Origin: Marinobacterium mangrovicola
GTDB taxonomy: Bacteria; Pseudomonadota; Gammaproteobacteria; Pseudomonadales; Balneatricaceae
Direction of reading: 5' to 3'
Assembly: GCF_004339595.1 (NCBI RefSeq)
Contig: NZ_SMFU01000010.1
Coordinates: 277,479 to 341,478 of the forward strand
Length of the DNA: 64,000 nt
A program made the translations under genes and the position numbers. The notes beneath the pieces were generated by a model. That model saw only the letters and a list, made by a program, of their open reading frames with translations, was not told the DNA's origin and did no database searches. This document shows, piece by piece, positions 20,083 to 30,603 of the stretch. Position 1 is the first letter of the stretch. Every line of letters begins with the position of its first letter.

Positions 20083-20847
20083 ATGCGCAAAGCGCTGGTA
20101 GCTGGAAACTGGAAGATGAACGGGCGCGCCGATGCAAATGGCGAGCTGGTTGCCCAAGTTCTGGCAGGGCTTGATGCTCAGATAGATACCGATTCCGTCG
20201 ATGTGATGGTTTTTCCTCCATCGATCTACATCTCACAGGTGGTAAGCCTGTCGGGTGGCCGGTTAGGAGTCGGTGCTCAAAACCTTTGCGAGTTTGCTGA
20301 AGGCGCCTTTACAGGTGAGCTTTCAGCGGGAATGCTGGTCGATGCAGGCTGTAGTGCCGTGTTGATTGGTCATTCGGAGCGTCGCTCATTGTTCGGTGAT
20401 ACCGATACACGGGTGGCGGCAAAAGTGGAGGCTGCGTTGGCGGCTGATCTGATCCCGGTGCTTTGCCTTGGCGAATCACTGGAGCAGCGTGACAGTGGCG
20501 AGGCCCTCAACGTTGTCGCAGAACAGCTTCGCTTGGCGACAGAGAATCTGACCGTGGAACAGATTGCTCGAGTGGTTTTTGCCTACGAGCCGGTCTGGGC
20601 TATAGGTACCGGTCGAACCGCAACCCCGGAGCAGGCGCAGGAAGTTCATGCGCACCTCAGAGGGCAGTTGCAACAGATCGACTCTGATATCGCTGCCAAG
20701 GCGCGAATTCTGTACGGCGGAAGCTGTAATCCAGCGAACGCGGCAGAGCTTTTTGCGCAGGCGGATATCGATGGTGGTCTGATCGGTGGCGCTTCACTTA
20801 AAGCTAACGATTTTGTAGCTATCTGCCAGGCGGCAGGTGCTCGCTAA
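20083..20847 (+). CDS. tpiA: Triosephosphate isomerase
   Basis: A 254-residue glycolytic isomerase. Catalytic residues are K11 in AGNWKMNG, H97 in IGHSERRS and E169 in AYEPVWAIGTG; the phosphate loops are YGGSCNPANA and GGLIGGASLK. The ATG at 20083 has AAGGGGG 5 bases upstream and gives the standard N-terminus; a TTG at 20056 is rejected. The order glmM-tpiA-secG-tRNA-Leu matches Pseudomonas. Confidence 0.97.
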   Translation: MRKALVAGNWKMNGRADANGELVAQVLAGLDAQIDTDSVDVMVFPPSIYISQVVSLSGGRLGVGAQNLCEFAEGAFTGELSAGMLVDAGCSAVLIGHSERRSLFGDTDTRVAAKVEAALAADLIPVLCLGESLEQRDSGEALNVVAEQLRLATENLTVEQIARVVFAYEPVWAIGTGRTATPEQAQEVHAHLRGQLQQIDSDIAAKARILYGGSCNPANAAELFAQADIDGGLIGGASLKANDFVAICQAAGAR

Positions 20848-20860
20848 GACGGTTGAGACG

Positions 20861-21235
20861 ATGGAATCACTGGTTCTGATAGTGCATGTGCTGCTGGCGG
20901 CTGCGATTATCGCGCTGGTTCTGTTGCAGCAGGGTAAGGGCGCTGAAGCAGGTGCATCCTTTGGTGGTGGCGCCTCTCAGACCGTCTTTGGTAGCCAGGG
21001 TACAAGTAGCTTCCTCGGTCGCGTTACCGCGGTTCTCGCTGCAGCTCTGTTTGTTACCAGCTTTGCTTTGGCAGTTTTTGCCAAAGAAAAAGCAAATAGT
21101 GTAAATGATGCTGGCATTCCTTCCGCAGAAGTGATTGAATCTGCGGCCGAAACGCCGAGCGAACCAGAGCTTCCGGCTCTGGAAGAAAGCTCAGTACCGG
21201 CTGAATCCGATGTTCCTACAGCGGGTCAGCAGTAA
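20861..21235 (+). CDS. secG: Preprotein translocase subunit SecG
   Basis: A 124-residue inner-membrane subunit of the SecYEG channel. Two membrane segments (about 2-22 and 52-72) flank the conserved cytoplasmic loop LLQQGKGAEAGASFGGG. The C-terminal tail after residue 75 is acidic and proline-rich (SEPELPALEESSVPAES), longer than in the 110-residue E. coli protein. ATG 20861 is preferred over GTG 20837, which would overlap tpiA. The tRNA-Leu gene begins 16 bases after the stop. Confidence 0.95.
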   Translation: MESLVLIVHVLLAAAIIALVLLQQGKGAEAGASFGGGASQTVFGSQGTSSFLGRVTAVLAAALFVTSFALAVFAKEKANSVNDAGIPSAEVIESAAETPSEPELPALEESSVPAESDVPTAGQQ

Positions 21236-21251
21236 GAGGTTTCAAAGTTTA

Positions 21252-21337
21252 GCCCAAGTGGTGGAATTGGTAGACACGCTATCTTGAGGGGGTAGTGTCC
21301 TACGGACGTGCCGGTTCGAGTCCGGCCTTGGGCACCA
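21252..21337 (+). tRNA. tRNA-Leu (anticodon GAG)
   Basis: 86 nt with encoded CCA. The acceptor GCCCAAG pairs with CTTGGGC. The anticodon stem is CTATC/GGTAG with loop TTGAGGG and anticodon GAG at 21286-21288. A class II variable arm (TGTCCTACGGACG) and a T-loop GGTTCGAGTCC are present. It lies directly after secG, as leuU does in E. coli, and may share the secG transcript. Confidence 0.97.
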
Positions 21338-21339
21338 AG

Positions 21340-21368
21340 TTGTAAAAATGGCAGGTCGCCTGTATAAT
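21340..21368 (+). promoter_or_regulatory. Sigma-70 promoter of the initiator tRNA-rimP-nusA operon
   Basis: TTGTAA (21340-21345), a 17-base spacer and a perfect TATAAT (21363-21368). Transcription would start near 21376, about 10 bases before the tRNA. The promoter begins three bases after the CCA end of tRNA-Leu. Confidence 0.85.
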
Positions 21369-21385
21369 GTGCAACCTGTTTCTGA

Positions 21386-21462
<77 letters not shown>

Positions 21463-21558
21463 CGTTTAAGAGTGTTTAGGCCTCTGGTCTCGCTCTTGAT
21501 TTCATGGTGCAAAGGTCCATAGATTAGAGATCTTTGCCGCCAACGGAAGTCTCGATGG

Positions 21559-21579
21559 GCCCCTTTTAAGGGGCTTTTT
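21559..21579 (+). terminator. Terminator 1 between tRNA-fMet and rimP
   Basis: GCCCC (21559-21563), loop TTTTAA and GGGGC (21570-21574), followed by T5. First of two tandem intrinsic terminators in the rimP leader; readthrough would be needed for rimP-nusA-infB unless they have their own promoter. Confidence 0.82.
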
Positions 21580-21612
21580 CGTAGGTAATTCAAGGCGTTG
21601 GTGCCTCGTCAG

Positions 21613-21640
21613 AAATGGGTCCTTTAGTGACCCATTTTTT
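21613..21640 (+). terminator. Terminator 2 between tRNA-fMet and rimP
   Basis: AAATGGGTC (21613-21621), loop CTTTAGT, GACCCATTT (21629-21637), with T6 ending at 21640 and a further GTTTT. A 9-bp stem, 32 bases before the rimP start. Confidence 0.88.
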
Positions 21641-21671
21641 GTTTTGGGCGTACGTCAAGGTGGGGTTATCT

Positions 21672-22127
21672 GTGTCAGCCAAGCTGAAACATCTGCAAGA
21701 GTTGATCGAACCAGCGGTTGTCGCGCTGGATCTTGAATTGTGGGGCGTAGAGTTCCACTCCGCGGGCCAGAACAGCCTGCTGCGAATCTATATCGATGGC
21801 CCCGAAGGGGTCAGTGTTGATGACTGCGCCCGCGTGAGTCATCAGGTCAGCGGAATTCTTGATGTGGAAGACCCGATCACCGAGCACTACACGCTCGAGG
21901 TGTCTTCTCCGGGAATGGACCGTCCTCTTTATACATTGAAGCAGTTTGAGGCCTATCGCGGCCACAAGGTGCAGATCAAATTGCGCGTACCTTTCGAAGG
22001 GCGCCGCAAGTTCAGTGGATTACTTAACGGGGTTGAAGGCGACGAGGTGCTGTTGATCGTCGATAACGAAGAGTACCTGTTGCCTATCGACTACATCGAC
22101 CGGGCCAACGTGGTGCCCCAGGTCTAA
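21672..22127 (+). CDS. rimP: Ribosome maturation factor RimP
   Basis: A 151-residue factor for 30S maturation (p15A/YhbC). Family motifs: [41 protein letters not shown] (partly quoted by position 35-65), [12 protein letters not shown] and a C-terminal SH3-like domain. GTG at 21672 is chosen because AAGGTGGGG ends 6 bases upstream and the protein then starts [14 protein letters not shown]; the frame is open to 21615 but that part lies in the terminator stem. First protein gene of the rimP-nusA-infB-rbfA-truB-rpsO-pnp cluster. Confidence 0.95.
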   Translation: MSAKLKHLQELIEPAVVALDLELWGVEFHSAGQNSLLRIYIDGPEGVSVDDCARVSHQVSGILDVEDPITEHYTLEVSSPGMDRPLYTLKQFEAYRGHKVQIKLRVPFEGRRKFSGLLNGVEGDEVLLIVDNEEYLLPIDYIDRANVVPQV

Positions 22128-22160
22128 CAGCGGATTGAGGTATTTGGGCGAGGCAGTGGT

Positions 22161-23651
22161 ATGAATAAAGAGATTCTACTGGTTGCAGAAGCTGTTTCTA
22201 ATGAGAAAGACGTTTCCAAGGCAGTCATTTTCGAGGCAATCGAAGTGGCGCTGGCGACGGCTACCAAGAAACGCTATGACGAAGAGGCTGATATCCGTGT
22301 CGTGATCGACCGCAGCAGCGGTGACTACGAAACCTTCCGTCGCTGGCTGGTTGTCAGCAACGATGAAGTGCCGGCACTGGGTACCGAGTTGACTCTGGAA
22401 GAAGCACTTGAAATCGATGCCAACCTCAAGCCGGGTGATACCTGGGAAGAGGAAGTGGAATCGGTCAAGTTTGGCCGCATCGCAGCACAGACCGCCAAGC
22501 AGGTGATCGTGCAGAAGGTTCGCGAAGCGGAACGCGCCAAGGTTGTCGAGCTCTATCGTGACCGCCAGGGCGAGCTGATCGCGGGTACTGTCAAGAAGGT
22601 GACACGCGACAATATTATCGTCGACCTGGGTAACAACGCCGAAGCGCTGCTGCCGCGTGAACACCTGATCCCGCGCGAAAGTTTCCGTATGGGTGACCGT
22701 GTTCGCGCCGTGCTGCAGGAAGTTCGTGCTGAAGGTCGTGGGCCTCAGCTGATCCTGAGCCGTACTTCATCGGAAATGCTGATCGAGCTATTCCGCATCG
22801 AAGTACCGGAGATCTCTGAAGAAGTGATCGAGATCCGTGCTGCTGCTCGTGATCCGGGTGCTCGTGCCAAGATTGCCGTGAAAACCAACGATGGCCGAAT
22901 CGATCCGATTGGCGCCTGTGTTGGTATGCGTGGTTCCCGTGTTCAGGCTGTATCCAATGAGCTCGGCGGCGAACGTGTTGATATCGTGCTGTGGGATGAC
23001 AACCCCGCTCAGCTGGTTATCAACGCGATGGCACCGGCGGAAGTTGCGTCGATTGTCATCGATGAAGATTCCCATGCAATGGATGTGGCGGTTGCTGAAG
23101 AAGCGCTCGCCATGGCGATCGGCCGCAGCGGACAGAATGTTCGTCTGGCTTCCGAGCTGACCGGCTGGGAACTGAACGTAATGAGCGAAGAGGACGCGGC
23201 TGCGAAGCAGCAGTCCGAAATCGGCTCAATTCTCGAACTGTTCATGAAGCACCTCGATGCGGATGAAGAACTGGCCGAGATTCTGGTTGAAGAAGGCTTT
23301 ACCTCACTGGAAGAGGTGGCCTATGTCCCTGTCGATGAAATGCTCGAGATCGACGGATTCGATGAGGACATCGTAGAAGCACTGCGGACTCGCGCTAAAG
23401 ACGCGCTGCTGAACCTGGCGATCGCCAGCGAAGAGCAGCTCGGCGATGCGGAGCCTGCAGAAGATCTGCTGAACATGGATGGTATGGAGAAACATCTGGC
23501 GTACCTGCTTGCGGCCAAAGGCATCATTACGATGGAAGACCTGGCGGAACAGGGCGTTGAGGATCTGCTCGATATCGAGGGGCTGGATGAAGCCAAAGCG
23601 GCAGAATTGATTATGACTGCGCGCGCCCCCTGGTTCGCAGAGCAACAGTAA
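22161..23651 (+). CDS. nusA: Transcription termination/antitermination factor NusA
   Basis: A 496-residue NusA (E. coli 495). The N-terminal RNA-polymerase-binding domain (1-130) is followed by an S1 domain (about 135-200), two KH domains (about 230-345; [18 protein letters not shown] and [18 protein letters not shown]), and two acidic C-terminal AR repeats (about 365-495). It modulates pausing, intrinsic termination and rRNA antitermination. A GGCGAGG ribosome site precedes ATG 22161. Its own operon leader has two terminators, which would allow NusA feedback; that link is inference. Confidence 0.98.
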   Translation: MNKEILLVAEAVSNEKDVSKAVIFEAIEVALATATKKRYDEEADIRVVIDRSSGDYETFRRWLVVSNDEVPALGTELTLEEALEIDANLKPGDTWEEEVESVKFGRIAAQTAKQVIVQKVREAERAKVVELYRDRQGELIAGTVKKVTRDNIIVDLGNNAEALLPREHLIPRESFRMGDRVRAVLQEVRAEGRGPQLILSRTSSEMLIELFRIEVPEISEEVIEIRAAARDPGARAKIAVKTNDGRIDPIGACVGMRGSRVQAVSNELGGERVDIVLWDDNPAQLVINAMAPAEVASIVIDEDSHAMDVAVAEEALAMAIGRSGQNVRLASELTGWELNVMSEEDAAAKQQSEIGSILELFMKHLDADEELAEILVEEGFTSLEEVAYVPVDEMLEIDGFDEDIVEALRTRAKDALLNLAIASEEQLGDAEPAEDLLNMDGMEKHLAYLLAAKGIITMEDLAEQGVEDLLDIEGLDEAKAAELIMTARAPWFAEQQ

Positions 23652-23675
23652 CCCAACGGGGAGGAGAGACCATTT

Positions 23676-26222
23676 ATGGCAGAAGTAACAGTTAAGCAGC
23701 TTGCCGATGTGGTTGGTGTATCCGTTGAGCGTTTGCTGAAGCAGATGCAGGAAGCGGGCATTGATAAAAAGAACGATGGATCGGTTGTATCGGAAAACGA
23801 ACGTCAGACTTTGCTGACCTATCTTAAGCGCAGCCACGGCGATGAAGCCGAGTCTGGCGAGCCGAAGAAGATCACGCTCAAGCGTAAGACCACTTCACAG
23901 TTGAAAGTGGCCGGAGCATCGGGCAAGCGTAAGACTGTTAACATCGAAGTTCGTAAGAAGCGCACCTACGTTAAGCGCGCCGACTTGGAAGAGAGCAAGC
24001 CGGAAGACGTGCCTGCAGAAGCGCCGGCGGTGGAAGAAACCGTTGCTGCTGAAAACGTAGCGGTCGCCGAAGTACCGGCACAACCCGAAGTTGCAGCCGA
24101 AGCCGCGCCTGAAGCGGTTGAAGAGAAGCCCGCAGCTGTCGAAACTGCCTCAGAGGAAGCTCCGCAGGCACCAGCAGAAAGCAAGCCGGAGCCGAAAGTG
24201 GAAGAACCCAAGGCCGCAGAACCTGCGCCTGCACCTGCTGCTCAGGAACAGCCGGCACCGCCGAAACAGGATGCTCACCGTCGTAAAGACAAAGAGAAGT
24301 CCAAGGGCAAGAGCGCCCGTGGCGATGATAACGCGCGCCGTGGTAAAGGCCGCTTTGATGACGAAGGTCGGGGCGGCTCCCGTCGTGGCGGTAAGGGTGG
24401 CAAACGCGGTGCTCGCGGTCGTGCCCAGCCGAACCAGCACGGTTTTGAGAAGCCGACTGCACCGGTAGTTCACGAAGTTAGCATCCCGGAAAGCATCACC
24501 GTCGCCGAGCTGGCGAAGAAGATGTCCGTGAAAGCCGCGGAAGTGATCAAAGTGATGTTCAAGATGGGCGCCATGGCGACCATCAACCAGGTGATCGACC
24601 AGGATACGGCAATTCTTGTCGTTGAAGAGATGGGTCACGTGGCCAAGCCGATGCAGGAAAACGCTATCGAGGACGCGCTGATCGAAAGCCTTGAATCCGT
24701 TCAGGGTGACGAGCTGCCGCGTGCTCCGGTGGTTACCGTTATGGGTCACGTCGACCACGGTAAGACCTCTTTGCTCGACCATATCCGTCGCACCCGTGTT
24801 GCGGCTGGTGAGTCTGGTGGTATTACCCAGCATATCGGTGCCTACCACGTTGAAACCGACAACGGCATGGTCACCTTCCTGGATACCCCGGGACACGCGG
24901 CGTTTACTGCCATGCGTGCTCGTGGTGCTCAGCTGACCGATATCGTAATCCTGGTAGTTGCTGCCGACGACGGTGTTATGCCGCAGACCGAAGAAGCGAT
25001 CCAGCATGCGAAAGCGGCAGGCGTCCCTCTGGTGGTTGCGGTCAACAAGATCGATAAGCCGGAAGCAGATCCGGAGCGCGTACGCGGTGAGCTGGCTCAG
25101 CGTGACGTTATCTCCGAGGACTGGGGTGGCGATGTGCAGTTCGCGCATGTATCAGCCAAGAGCGGTGAAGGTATCGACGACCTGCTCGATAAGGTGCTGC
25201 TGCAGGCAGAACTGCTCGAACTCAAGGCCGTGGCCGATTCTCCGGCACAGGGCGTTGTAGTCGAATCCCGCCTGGACAAAGGGCGTGGTCCGGTTTCCAC
25301 CGTACTGGTACAGAACGGTACCCTGAACAAGGGTGATATCGTCCTGGCGGGTCTTCACTATGGCCGTGTGCGTGCCATGCTGGATGAAGCTGGCAAGCAG
25401 ACCGATACCGCAGGTCCGTCTATCCCGGTTGAGATTCTGGGTCTGGACGGCACGCCGGATGCAGGTGACGAGTTCACCGTTGTTTCCAGCGAGAAGAAAG
25501 CCCGCGAAGTGGCTCTGTTCCGTCAGGGCAAGTTCCGCGAAGTGAAGCTGGCACGTCAGCAGAAAGCCAAGCTGGAAAACCTGTTCGACAATATGCAGGC
25601 CGGCGAAGTGAAATCCCTGAACATCGTCCTCAAAGCCGACGTTCGCGGTTCACTGGAGGCGCTGAACCAGTCACTGCAGGAACTGTCCACCGACGAAGTG
25701 AAGGTGACCATCGTTTCCAGCGGTGTGGGTGGTATCGGTGAAACCGACGCCAACCTGGCTCTGGCATCCTCTGCGATCCTGATCGGCTTCAACGTTCGTG
25801 CAGACGCCCAGGCGCGCGCCATCGTTGAGCGTGAAGAGCTGGAACTGCGTTACTACAGTGTTATCTACGACATCATCGATGATGTGAAACAGGCGATGAC
25901 AGGTCTGCTGTCGCCGGAGTATCGAGAAGAGATCGTAGGTATCGCCGAGGTGCGCGATGTGTTCCGTTCACCGAAGCTGGGCGCAATCGCCGGCTGTATG
26001 GTGACCGAAGGTACGGTATTCCGTAACAAGCGCATCCGCGTACTGCGTGAAAACGTCGTGATCTACGAGGGTGAGCTCGAGTCTCTGCGCCGCTTCAAGG
26101 ATGCTGTCCAGGAAGTGCGTCAGGGTATGGAGTGCGGTATCGGCGTTAAGAACTACAATGACGTCAAAGTCGGCGACCAGATCGAAGTCTACGACACCGT
26201 TGAAGTTCAGCGTACCCTCTAA
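23676..26222 (+). CDS. infB: Translation initiation factor IF-2
   Basis: An 848-residue GTPase that positions fMet-tRNA on the 30S subunit; the initiator tRNA itself is encoded 2.2 kb upstream in the same cluster. An N-terminal IF2-N domain (1-50) is followed by a low-complexity Ala/Pro/Glu-rich linker (about 105-205) and a basic Arg/Gly stretch. A second IF2-N domain comes next, then the G domain with GHVDHGKTS (from G357), DTPGHAAF and NKID, and domains II-IV. Internal starts giving shorter IF2 forms are possible, as in E. coli, but not decidable here. Confidence 0.97.
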   Translation: MAEVTVKQLADVVGVSVERLLKQMQEAGIDKKNDGSVVSENERQTLLTYLKRSHGDEAESGEPKKITLKRKTTSQLKVAGASGKRKTVNIEVRKKRTYVKRADLEESKPEDVPAEAPAVEETVAAENVAVAEVPAQPEVAAEAAPEAVEEKPAAVETASEEAPQAPAESKPEPKVEEPKAAEPAPAPAAQEQPAPPKQDAHRRKDKEKSKGKSARGDDNARRGKGRFDDEGRGGSRRGGKGGKRGARGRAQPNQHGFEKPTAPVVHEVSIPESITVAELAKKMSVKAAEVIKVMFKMGAMATINQVIDQDTAILVVEEMGHVAKPMQENAIEDALIESLESVQGDELPRAPVVTVMGHVDHGKTSLLDHIRRTRVAAGESGGITQHIGAYHVETDNGMVTFLDTPGHAAFTAMRARGAQLTDIVILVVAADDGVMPQTEEAIQHAKAAGVPLVVAVNKIDKPEADPERVRGELAQRDVISEDWGGDVQFAHVSAKSGEGIDDLLDKVLLQAELLELKAVADSPAQGVVVESRLDKGRGPVSTVLVQNGTLNKGDIVLAGLHYGRVRAMLDEAGKQTDTAGPSIPVEILGLDGTPDAGDEFTVVSSEKKAREVALFRQGKFREVKLARQQKAKLENLFDNMQAGEVKSLNIVLKADVRGSLEALNQSLQELSTDEVKVTIVSSGVGGIGETDANLALASSAILIGFNVRADAQARAIVEREELELRYYSVIYDIIDDVKQAMTGLLSPEYREEIVGIAEVRDVFRSPKLGAIAGCMVTEGTVFRNKRIRVLRENVVIYEGELESLRRFKDAVQEVRQGMECGIGVKNYNDVKVGDQIEVYDTVEVQRTL

Positions 26223-26255
26223 GACTCTATTACCTGAGGTAGAACAGAAAGCCCT

Positions 26256-26657
26256 ATGGCAAGAGAGTTCAAACGTACCGACCGGGTGGGCGACCAGATC
26301 CAGCGTGATCTGGCCGTCCTGATCCAGCGCGAGATCAAGGATCCGCGTCTGGGCATGGTCACTATCAGCCATGCGAAGGTCAGCAAGGACCTGAGCTATG
26401 CCGATATTTACATCACCGTTCTGGCGCTGGGCGATCAGGATGAGGTGGAAGCGATTGCAGCCTCTTTGAAGGTGCTGCGTAACGCCGCCGGATTCCTGCG
26501 TGCTCAGTTGGCACGTGGTATCAAGCTGCGCGTGATGCCCGAACTCCGCTTTCATTTCGATGAAAGTATCGAGCGTGGTCGTCGTCTGCACAGTCTGATC
26601 GAAGATGCCTATCGCAAGGAGAACGAGCGCAAGCCTGAATCGGATAACGAGGAGTAA
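26256..26657 (+). CDS. rbfA: Ribosome-binding factor A
   Basis: A 133-residue KH-fold factor that binds immature 30S subunits and acts on the 5' helix of 16S rRNA, important in the cold. Typical features are RVGDQIQRDLAVLIQREIKDPR, shown here only in part by residues 8-29, the SHAKVSKDLSYADIY segment and LRFHFDESIERGRRL. It lies 33 bases after infB and 3 bases before truB, in the conserved order. Confidence 0.96.
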   Translation: MAREFKRTDRVGDQIQRDLAVLIQREIKDPRLGMVTISHAKVSKDLSYADIYITVLALGDQDEVEAIAASLKVLRNAAGFLRAQLARGIKLRVMPELRFHFDESIERGRRLHSLIEDAYRKENERKPESDNEE

Positions 26658-26660
26658 GGC

Positions 26661-27617
26661 ATGGCGCGCAAACCAAAAGGACGCCGCATCGACGGCGTTT
26701 TTTTGCTTGATAAGCCCGGTGGTCTGTCATCCAACGCCGTGTTACAGCGGGTGAAACGGATCTATGGTGCCGCCAAGGCGGGGCATACCGGGGCGCTGGA
26801 TCCTCTGGCGACCGGCATGCTGCCGATCTGCCTGGGTGAGGCAACCAAGTTTTCTCAGTATCTGCTGGAATCGGACAAGCGATACCGCACTACCGCTAAG
26901 CTCGGTGTGCGTACCGATAGCAGTGATGCCGATGGTGCTGTGATCGAAACCAAGCCTGTCCCCGACAACCTGTCGCGGGAGCAGATCGAAGCCCTGCTGG
27001 TAGAGCACTTCAGTGGCGAGATCGAGCAGGTGCCGTCGATGTATTCGGCGCTGAAGCATAATGGTCAGCCGCTCTACAAGCTGGCACGCCAGGGTATTCA
27101 GGTTGAGGTCAAACCGCGCAGGGTGACGATCCACGAGATCAAGTTGCTCGATCTGCGCGAGGACGAACTGGACCTGGAGGTTTATTGCTCCAAGGGAACC
27201 TACATCCGCAGCATTGTCGAAGATCTGGGGCTGATGCTCGGTTGCGGCGCTCATGTGAGCGTGCTGCGCCGCCTGGATACCGGTCCCTACCAGGAGCCGA
27301 TGATGATGCCACTGGAGCAGCTTCAGGCACTGGCTGAAATGCGCGAAGGTGATGATACAGAGTGCATACAAGGGCGCCTGGATCAGTTATTATTGCCGCC
27401 CTGGACTGCCATCGCCTCACTGCCAGCTCTTGAGCTGTGCGAAAGCCAGGCGAAAAGGCTGCAATGCGGACAGGGTTGCGCTGACTATTTCGAACAGCGT
27501 GGCGAAGTTCGACTGTTTATTACCGGCACCGAGCGCTTTATCGGTGTGGGTGAGGTAGCGGATAACGGTATTCTCAAGCCCAAGCGTTTGATGAGTACCG
27601 CACCGGATACCGAATAA
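26661..27617 (+). CDS. truB: tRNA pseudouridine-55 synthase
   Basis: A 318-residue enzyme that makes the universal pseudouridine in the T-loop of tRNAs. The catalytic aspartate is D47 in GHTGALDPLATGMLP; other motifs are GVFLLDKPGGLSSN, CSKGTYIRSI and the C-terminal domain with FIGVGEV. It starts 3 bases after rbfA and ends 114 bases before rpsO. Confidence 0.97.
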   Translation: MARKPKGRRIDGVFLLDKPGGLSSNAVLQRVKRIYGAAKAGHTGALDPLATGMLPICLGEATKFSQYLLESDKRYRTTAKLGVRTDSSDADGAVIETKPVPDNLSREQIEALLVEHFSGEIEQVPSMYSALKHNGQPLYKLARQGIQVEVKPRRVTIHEIKLLDLREDELDLEVYCSKGTYIRSIVEDLGLMLGCGAHVSVLRRLDTGPYQEPMMMPLEQLQALAEMREGDDTECIQGRLDQLLLPPWTAIASLPALELCESQAKRLQCGQGCADYFEQRGEVRLFITGTERFIGVGEVADNGILKPKRLMSTAPDTE

Positions 27618-27731
27618 GTATTTCTCCGGTTACCGGAGTTATCGACGCTGTACTGAAAATATGCTCGGTGCAGCGCGTCTTTGAACCAGCGGCGGACCAT
27701 TCGCCGTGTGCATATTTATAAGGAGCTGAAC

Positions 27732-28001
27732 ATGTCTCTGAGCGTTGAACAGAAAGCACAGATCGTTGCTGATTACGGCCGTGGCGAAGGCGATACCGGT
27801 TCTCCGGAAGTGCAGGTTGCACTGCTGACCGCCAACATCACTGGTCTGCAGGATCACTTCAAATCTCACAAGCAGGACCACCACTCTCGTCGTGGTCTGA
27901 TTCGGATGGTTAACCAGCGTCGTAAGCTGCTGGACTACCTGAAGAAGAAAGATGCTGACCGTTACCTCGAGCTGATCGGGCGTCTGGGTCTGCGTCGCTA
28001 A
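27732..28001 (+). CDS. rpsO: 30S ribosomal protein S15
   Basis: The 89-residue S15, which nucleates the platform of the 30S subunit on 16S rRNA. It begins [12 protein letters not shown] and contains [14 protein letters not shown] and [15 protein letters not shown] 27732 has AAGGAG 8 bases upstream; the open frame to 27681 is untranslated leader. In E. coli S15 represses itself by a pseudoknot over this site; GGCG-GACCATT-CGCC at about 27691-27704 is a possible helix, but I cannot support a full pseudoknot. Confidence 0.97.
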   Translation: MSLSVEQKAQIVADYGRGEGDTGSPEVQVALLTANITGLQDHFKSHKQDHHSRRGLIRMVNQRRKLLDYLKKKDADRYLELIGRLGLRR

Positions 28002-28010
28002 GAGTAAACT

Positions 28011-28042
28011 CGAAGGCCATACATCTGTATGGCCTTCGTTTT
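28011..28042 (+). terminator. Terminator between rpsO and pnp
   Basis: CGAAGGCCATAC (28011-28022), loop ATCT, GTATGGCCTTCG (28027-28038), then TTTT. A 12-bp perfect stem 9 bases after the rpsO stop; pnp therefore probably has some promoter of its own as well as readthrough. Confidence 0.9.
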
Positions 28043-28094
28043 ATCTGCTGTTTGGTCATCTGGTCGGCAGCAGTGCAAAAAGGGCAGGCCGGGC

Positions 28095-28197
28095 GGTGAG
28101 CTCAATCATCAAGCCCGTACTCAATTGTTCATTTCAAGGCAGTAACGCCTAGGTGTACAACTGAGTACAGGCTTCAAAGATGGCATGATTGATCACC
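28095..28197 (+). promoter_or_regulatory. Long stem-loop in the pnp leader (likely RNase III site)
   Basis: The left arm 28095-28128 can pair with 28157-28197. AAGCCCGTACTCAATTGT (28111-28128) matches ACAACTGAGTACAGGCTT (28157-28174) at 16 of 18 positions. The outer part GGTGA..TCAATCAT pairs with ATGATTGATCACC after a small bulge. The loop holds about 28 bases. It lies 38 bases before the pnp start. In E. coli a similar leader duplex is cut by RNase III and then processed by PNPase to autoregulate pnp. Confidence 0.75.
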
Positions 28198-28234
28198 ACG
28201 GTTGCCCTCCCCTCAAATAAGTTAGGAGTAAACC

Positions 28235-30334
28235 GTGCAAGCGATTACCAAAACATTCCAGTATGGCAAGCACAGCGTAACCCTGGAAACCGGCAAGGTT
28301 GCCCGTCAGGCGACCGGTGCCGTGATGGTTACCATGGGTGGTGTTCAGGTTCTCTGTACCGTTGTCGGTGCGAAAGAGATGAAAGAGGGCCAGGACTTCT
28401 TCCCGCTGTCCGTGCACTACCAGGAAAAATACTACTCCGTCGGCCGTATCCCCGGTGGTTTCTTCAAGCGTGAAGCGCGTCCTTCCGAGAAGGAAACCCT
28501 GACCTCACGTTTGATCGACCGCCCGATCCGTCCGCTGTTCCCGAAAGGCTTCATGAACGAAGTTCAGGTCGTTTGTACCGTTATGTCTGCGGACAAGGTC
28601 AACGATCCGGATATCGCAGCGATGATCGGTACCTCTGCTGCACTGGCTATCTCCGGTCTGCCGTTCCTGGGCCCCATCGGCGGTGCTCGCGTTGGCTTCA
28701 CCGAAGCTGAAGGTTACATCCTGAACCCGACCTTCGAAGAGCTGGCGGGTTCTGAGCTGGACATGGTCGTTGCCGGTACCTCCGATGCGGTGCTGATGGT
28801 TGAATCCGAAGCACAGGAACTGACCGAAGACGAAATGCTGGGCGCGGTTCTGTTTGCGCACCAGGAGATGCAGGTTGTCGTTTCCGCTATCAATGAGCTG
28901 GTGGCTGAAGCTGGCAAACCGAAGTGGGAATGGGCGCCGGCTGCGAAGAACGAAGCGCTGATCGCACAGGTTCGCGAGCAGGCTGCTGCCGGTATCGAAG
29001 CGGCTTACCAGGTGGCTGACAAGATGCAGCGTCAGAACGCACTGAGCGATCTGCGCGGCCAGGTGGTTGAAGCCCTGTCCGGCGAAGAAGGTCCGAGCGG
29101 CAAAGAAGTTGCCGGTATCTTCAGCTCACTGGAAAAAGAGATCGTACGTAACCGTATCATCGACGGTCAGCCGCGTATCGACGGTCGTGACACCAAAACC
29201 GTACGCCCGATCAGCGTTGAGATCGACCTGCTCAAAGGCGTTCACGGTTCTGCCCTGTTCACCCGTGGTGAAACTCAGGCGATCGCTACCTGTACTCTGG
29301 GTACCAGCCGTGATCAGCAGATCATCGACGCCCTGGAAGGTGAGCGCAAAGATCCGTTCATGCTGCACTACAACTTCCCTCCGTACTCCGTCGGCGAAGC
29401 GGGCCGTATGGGTGGCGCGGGCCGTCGTGAGATCGGTCACGGTCGTCTGGCACGTCGCGGTGTCGCTGCGGTACTGCCGACCCAGGAAGAGTTCCCGTAC
29501 ACCATCCGTATCGTCTCTGAGATCACTGAATCCAACGGTTCCAGCTCCATGGCTTCCGTCTGTGGCGCTTCCCTGTCCATGATGGACGCGGGTGTGCCGC
29601 TGAAGGCGCCGGTTGCCGGTATTGCCATGGGTCTGGTGAAAGAGAACGATCGCTTTGCGGTTCTGACCGACATCCTGGGTGACGAAGATCACCTCGGTGA
29701 CATGGACTTCAAGGTAGCCGGTACCGAAGCGGGCGTTACTGCTCTGCAGATGGATATCAAGATCACCGGTATCACCGAAGAGATCATGGAAATCGCCCTG
29801 GAGCAGGCTCACGAAGCCCGTAAGCACATCCTCAAAGAGATGGCTCAGGTTATCGGTTACGCGCGTCCGGAACTGCCGGATAACGCACCGGCGATGCAGC
29901 TGCTGAAGATCAACCCGGAGAAGATCCGTGATCTGATCGGTAAAGGCGGCGCAACTATCCGTTCTCTGACCGAAGAGACCGGCGCCATGATCGACATCGA
30001 AGATGACGGCACCGTCCGCATCTACGCTGACGACAAGGCCAAGGGTAAGGCGGCTCTGGATCGTGTTATGGCGATCACCGCTGAGGCGGAAGTTGGCAAG
30101 ATCTACGAAGGCAAGGTTGTCCGTATCGAAGACTTCGGTGCGTTCGTTAACATCCTGCCGGGCAAAGATGGTCTGGTTCACATCTCCCAGATCGCCAAAG
30201 AGCGCGTCAACAAGGTCACCGACTATGTGAACATGGACGACGTGGTTAAAGTGAAGGTGCTGGACGTGGACGTTCGCGGCCGTATCAAGCTTTCCATGAA
30301 GGACATGGAAGAGGACGAATCAGTTTCCAACTGA
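28235..30334 (+). CDS. pnp: Polyribonucleotide nucleotidyltransferase (PNPase)
   Basis: A 699-residue phosphorolytic 3'-5' exoribonuclease and degradosome component. It has two RNase PH domains (about 1-140 and 310-540), a helical linker, a KH domain (about 553-612; [18 protein letters not shown]) and an S1 domain (about 620-690; [18 protein letters not shown]). The start is GTG at 28235 with TTAGGAG 6 bases upstream. Its leader has the duplex described above. A clear terminator follows. It works with PcnB, also encoded here, in poly(A)-dependent RNA decay. Confidence 0.98.
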   Translation: MQAITKTFQYGKHSVTLETGKVARQATGAVMVTMGGVQVLCTVVGAKEMKEGQDFFPLSVHYQEKYYSVGRIPGGFFKREARPSEKETLTSRLIDRPIRPLFPKGFMNEVQVVCTVMSADKVNDPDIAAMIGTSAALAISGLPFLGPIGGARVGFTEAEGYILNPTFEELAGSELDMVVAGTSDAVLMVESEAQELTEDEMLGAVLFAHQEMQVVVSAINELVAEAGKPKWEWAPAAKNEALIAQVREQAAAGIEAAYQVADKMQRQNALSDLRGQVVEALSGEEGPSGKEVAGIFSSLEKEIVRNRIIDGQPRIDGRDTKTVRPISVEIDLLKGVHGSALFTRGETQAIATCTLGTSRDQQIIDALEGERKDPFMLHYNFPPYSVGEAGRMGGAGRREIGHGRLARRGVAAVLPTQEEFPYTIRIVSEITESNGSSSMASVCGASLSMMDAGVPLKAPVAGIAMGLVKENDRFAVLTDILGDEDHLGDMDFKVAGTEAGVTALQMDIKITGITEEIMEIALEQAHEARKHILKEMAQVIGYARPELPDNAPAMQLLKINPEKIRDLIGKGGATIRSLTEETGAMIDIEDDGTVRIYADDKAKGKAALDRVMAITAEAEVGKIYEGKVVRIEDFGAFVNILPGKDGLVHISQIAKERVNKVTDYVNMDDVVKVKVLDVDVRGRIKLSMKDMEEDESVSN

Positions 30335-30351
30335 GTTCTCTAGCTAAGAAA

Positions 30352-30376
30352 AAGCCCTCCTAGTGAGGGCTTTTTT
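30352..30376 (+). terminator. Intrinsic terminator after pnp
   Basis: AAGCCCTC (30352-30359), loop CTAGT, GAGGGCTT (30365-30372) and a T run to 30376. Confidence 0.92.
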
Positions 30377-30535
30377 GTGTCTGATTGAAAGAGGGGTGGA
30401 AAACCGATCGTGGTTTTCGAAGGCCGGAGCAGCGTCGGCGCGAGTGTCCTGTGTGGGGTGTGGGTATCCGCGGTTTGAGATTTCAGCGGCACGAGGCCGC
30501 TAAAGCGAGCGTATGTGGTTGGCTGCAGGAGTAAC

Positions 30536-30558
30536 GACCCCGCAGCTGGTGCGGGGTC
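30536..30558. repeat. Stem-loop downstream of the membrane-protein gene
   Basis: GACCCCGCA (30536-30544) and TGCGGGGTC (30550-30558) form a perfect 9-bp stem with loop GCTGG. No T run on either strand, so a Rho-independent terminator is not supported; it may protect the 3' end of the reverse operon. The rest of 30377-30603 shows nothing I can name. Confidence 0.5.
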
Positions 30559-30603
30559 TTGAATCTCTGCGGGGTCTGGCTCAAACGCCTGGAGGCGGGC
30601 TGG

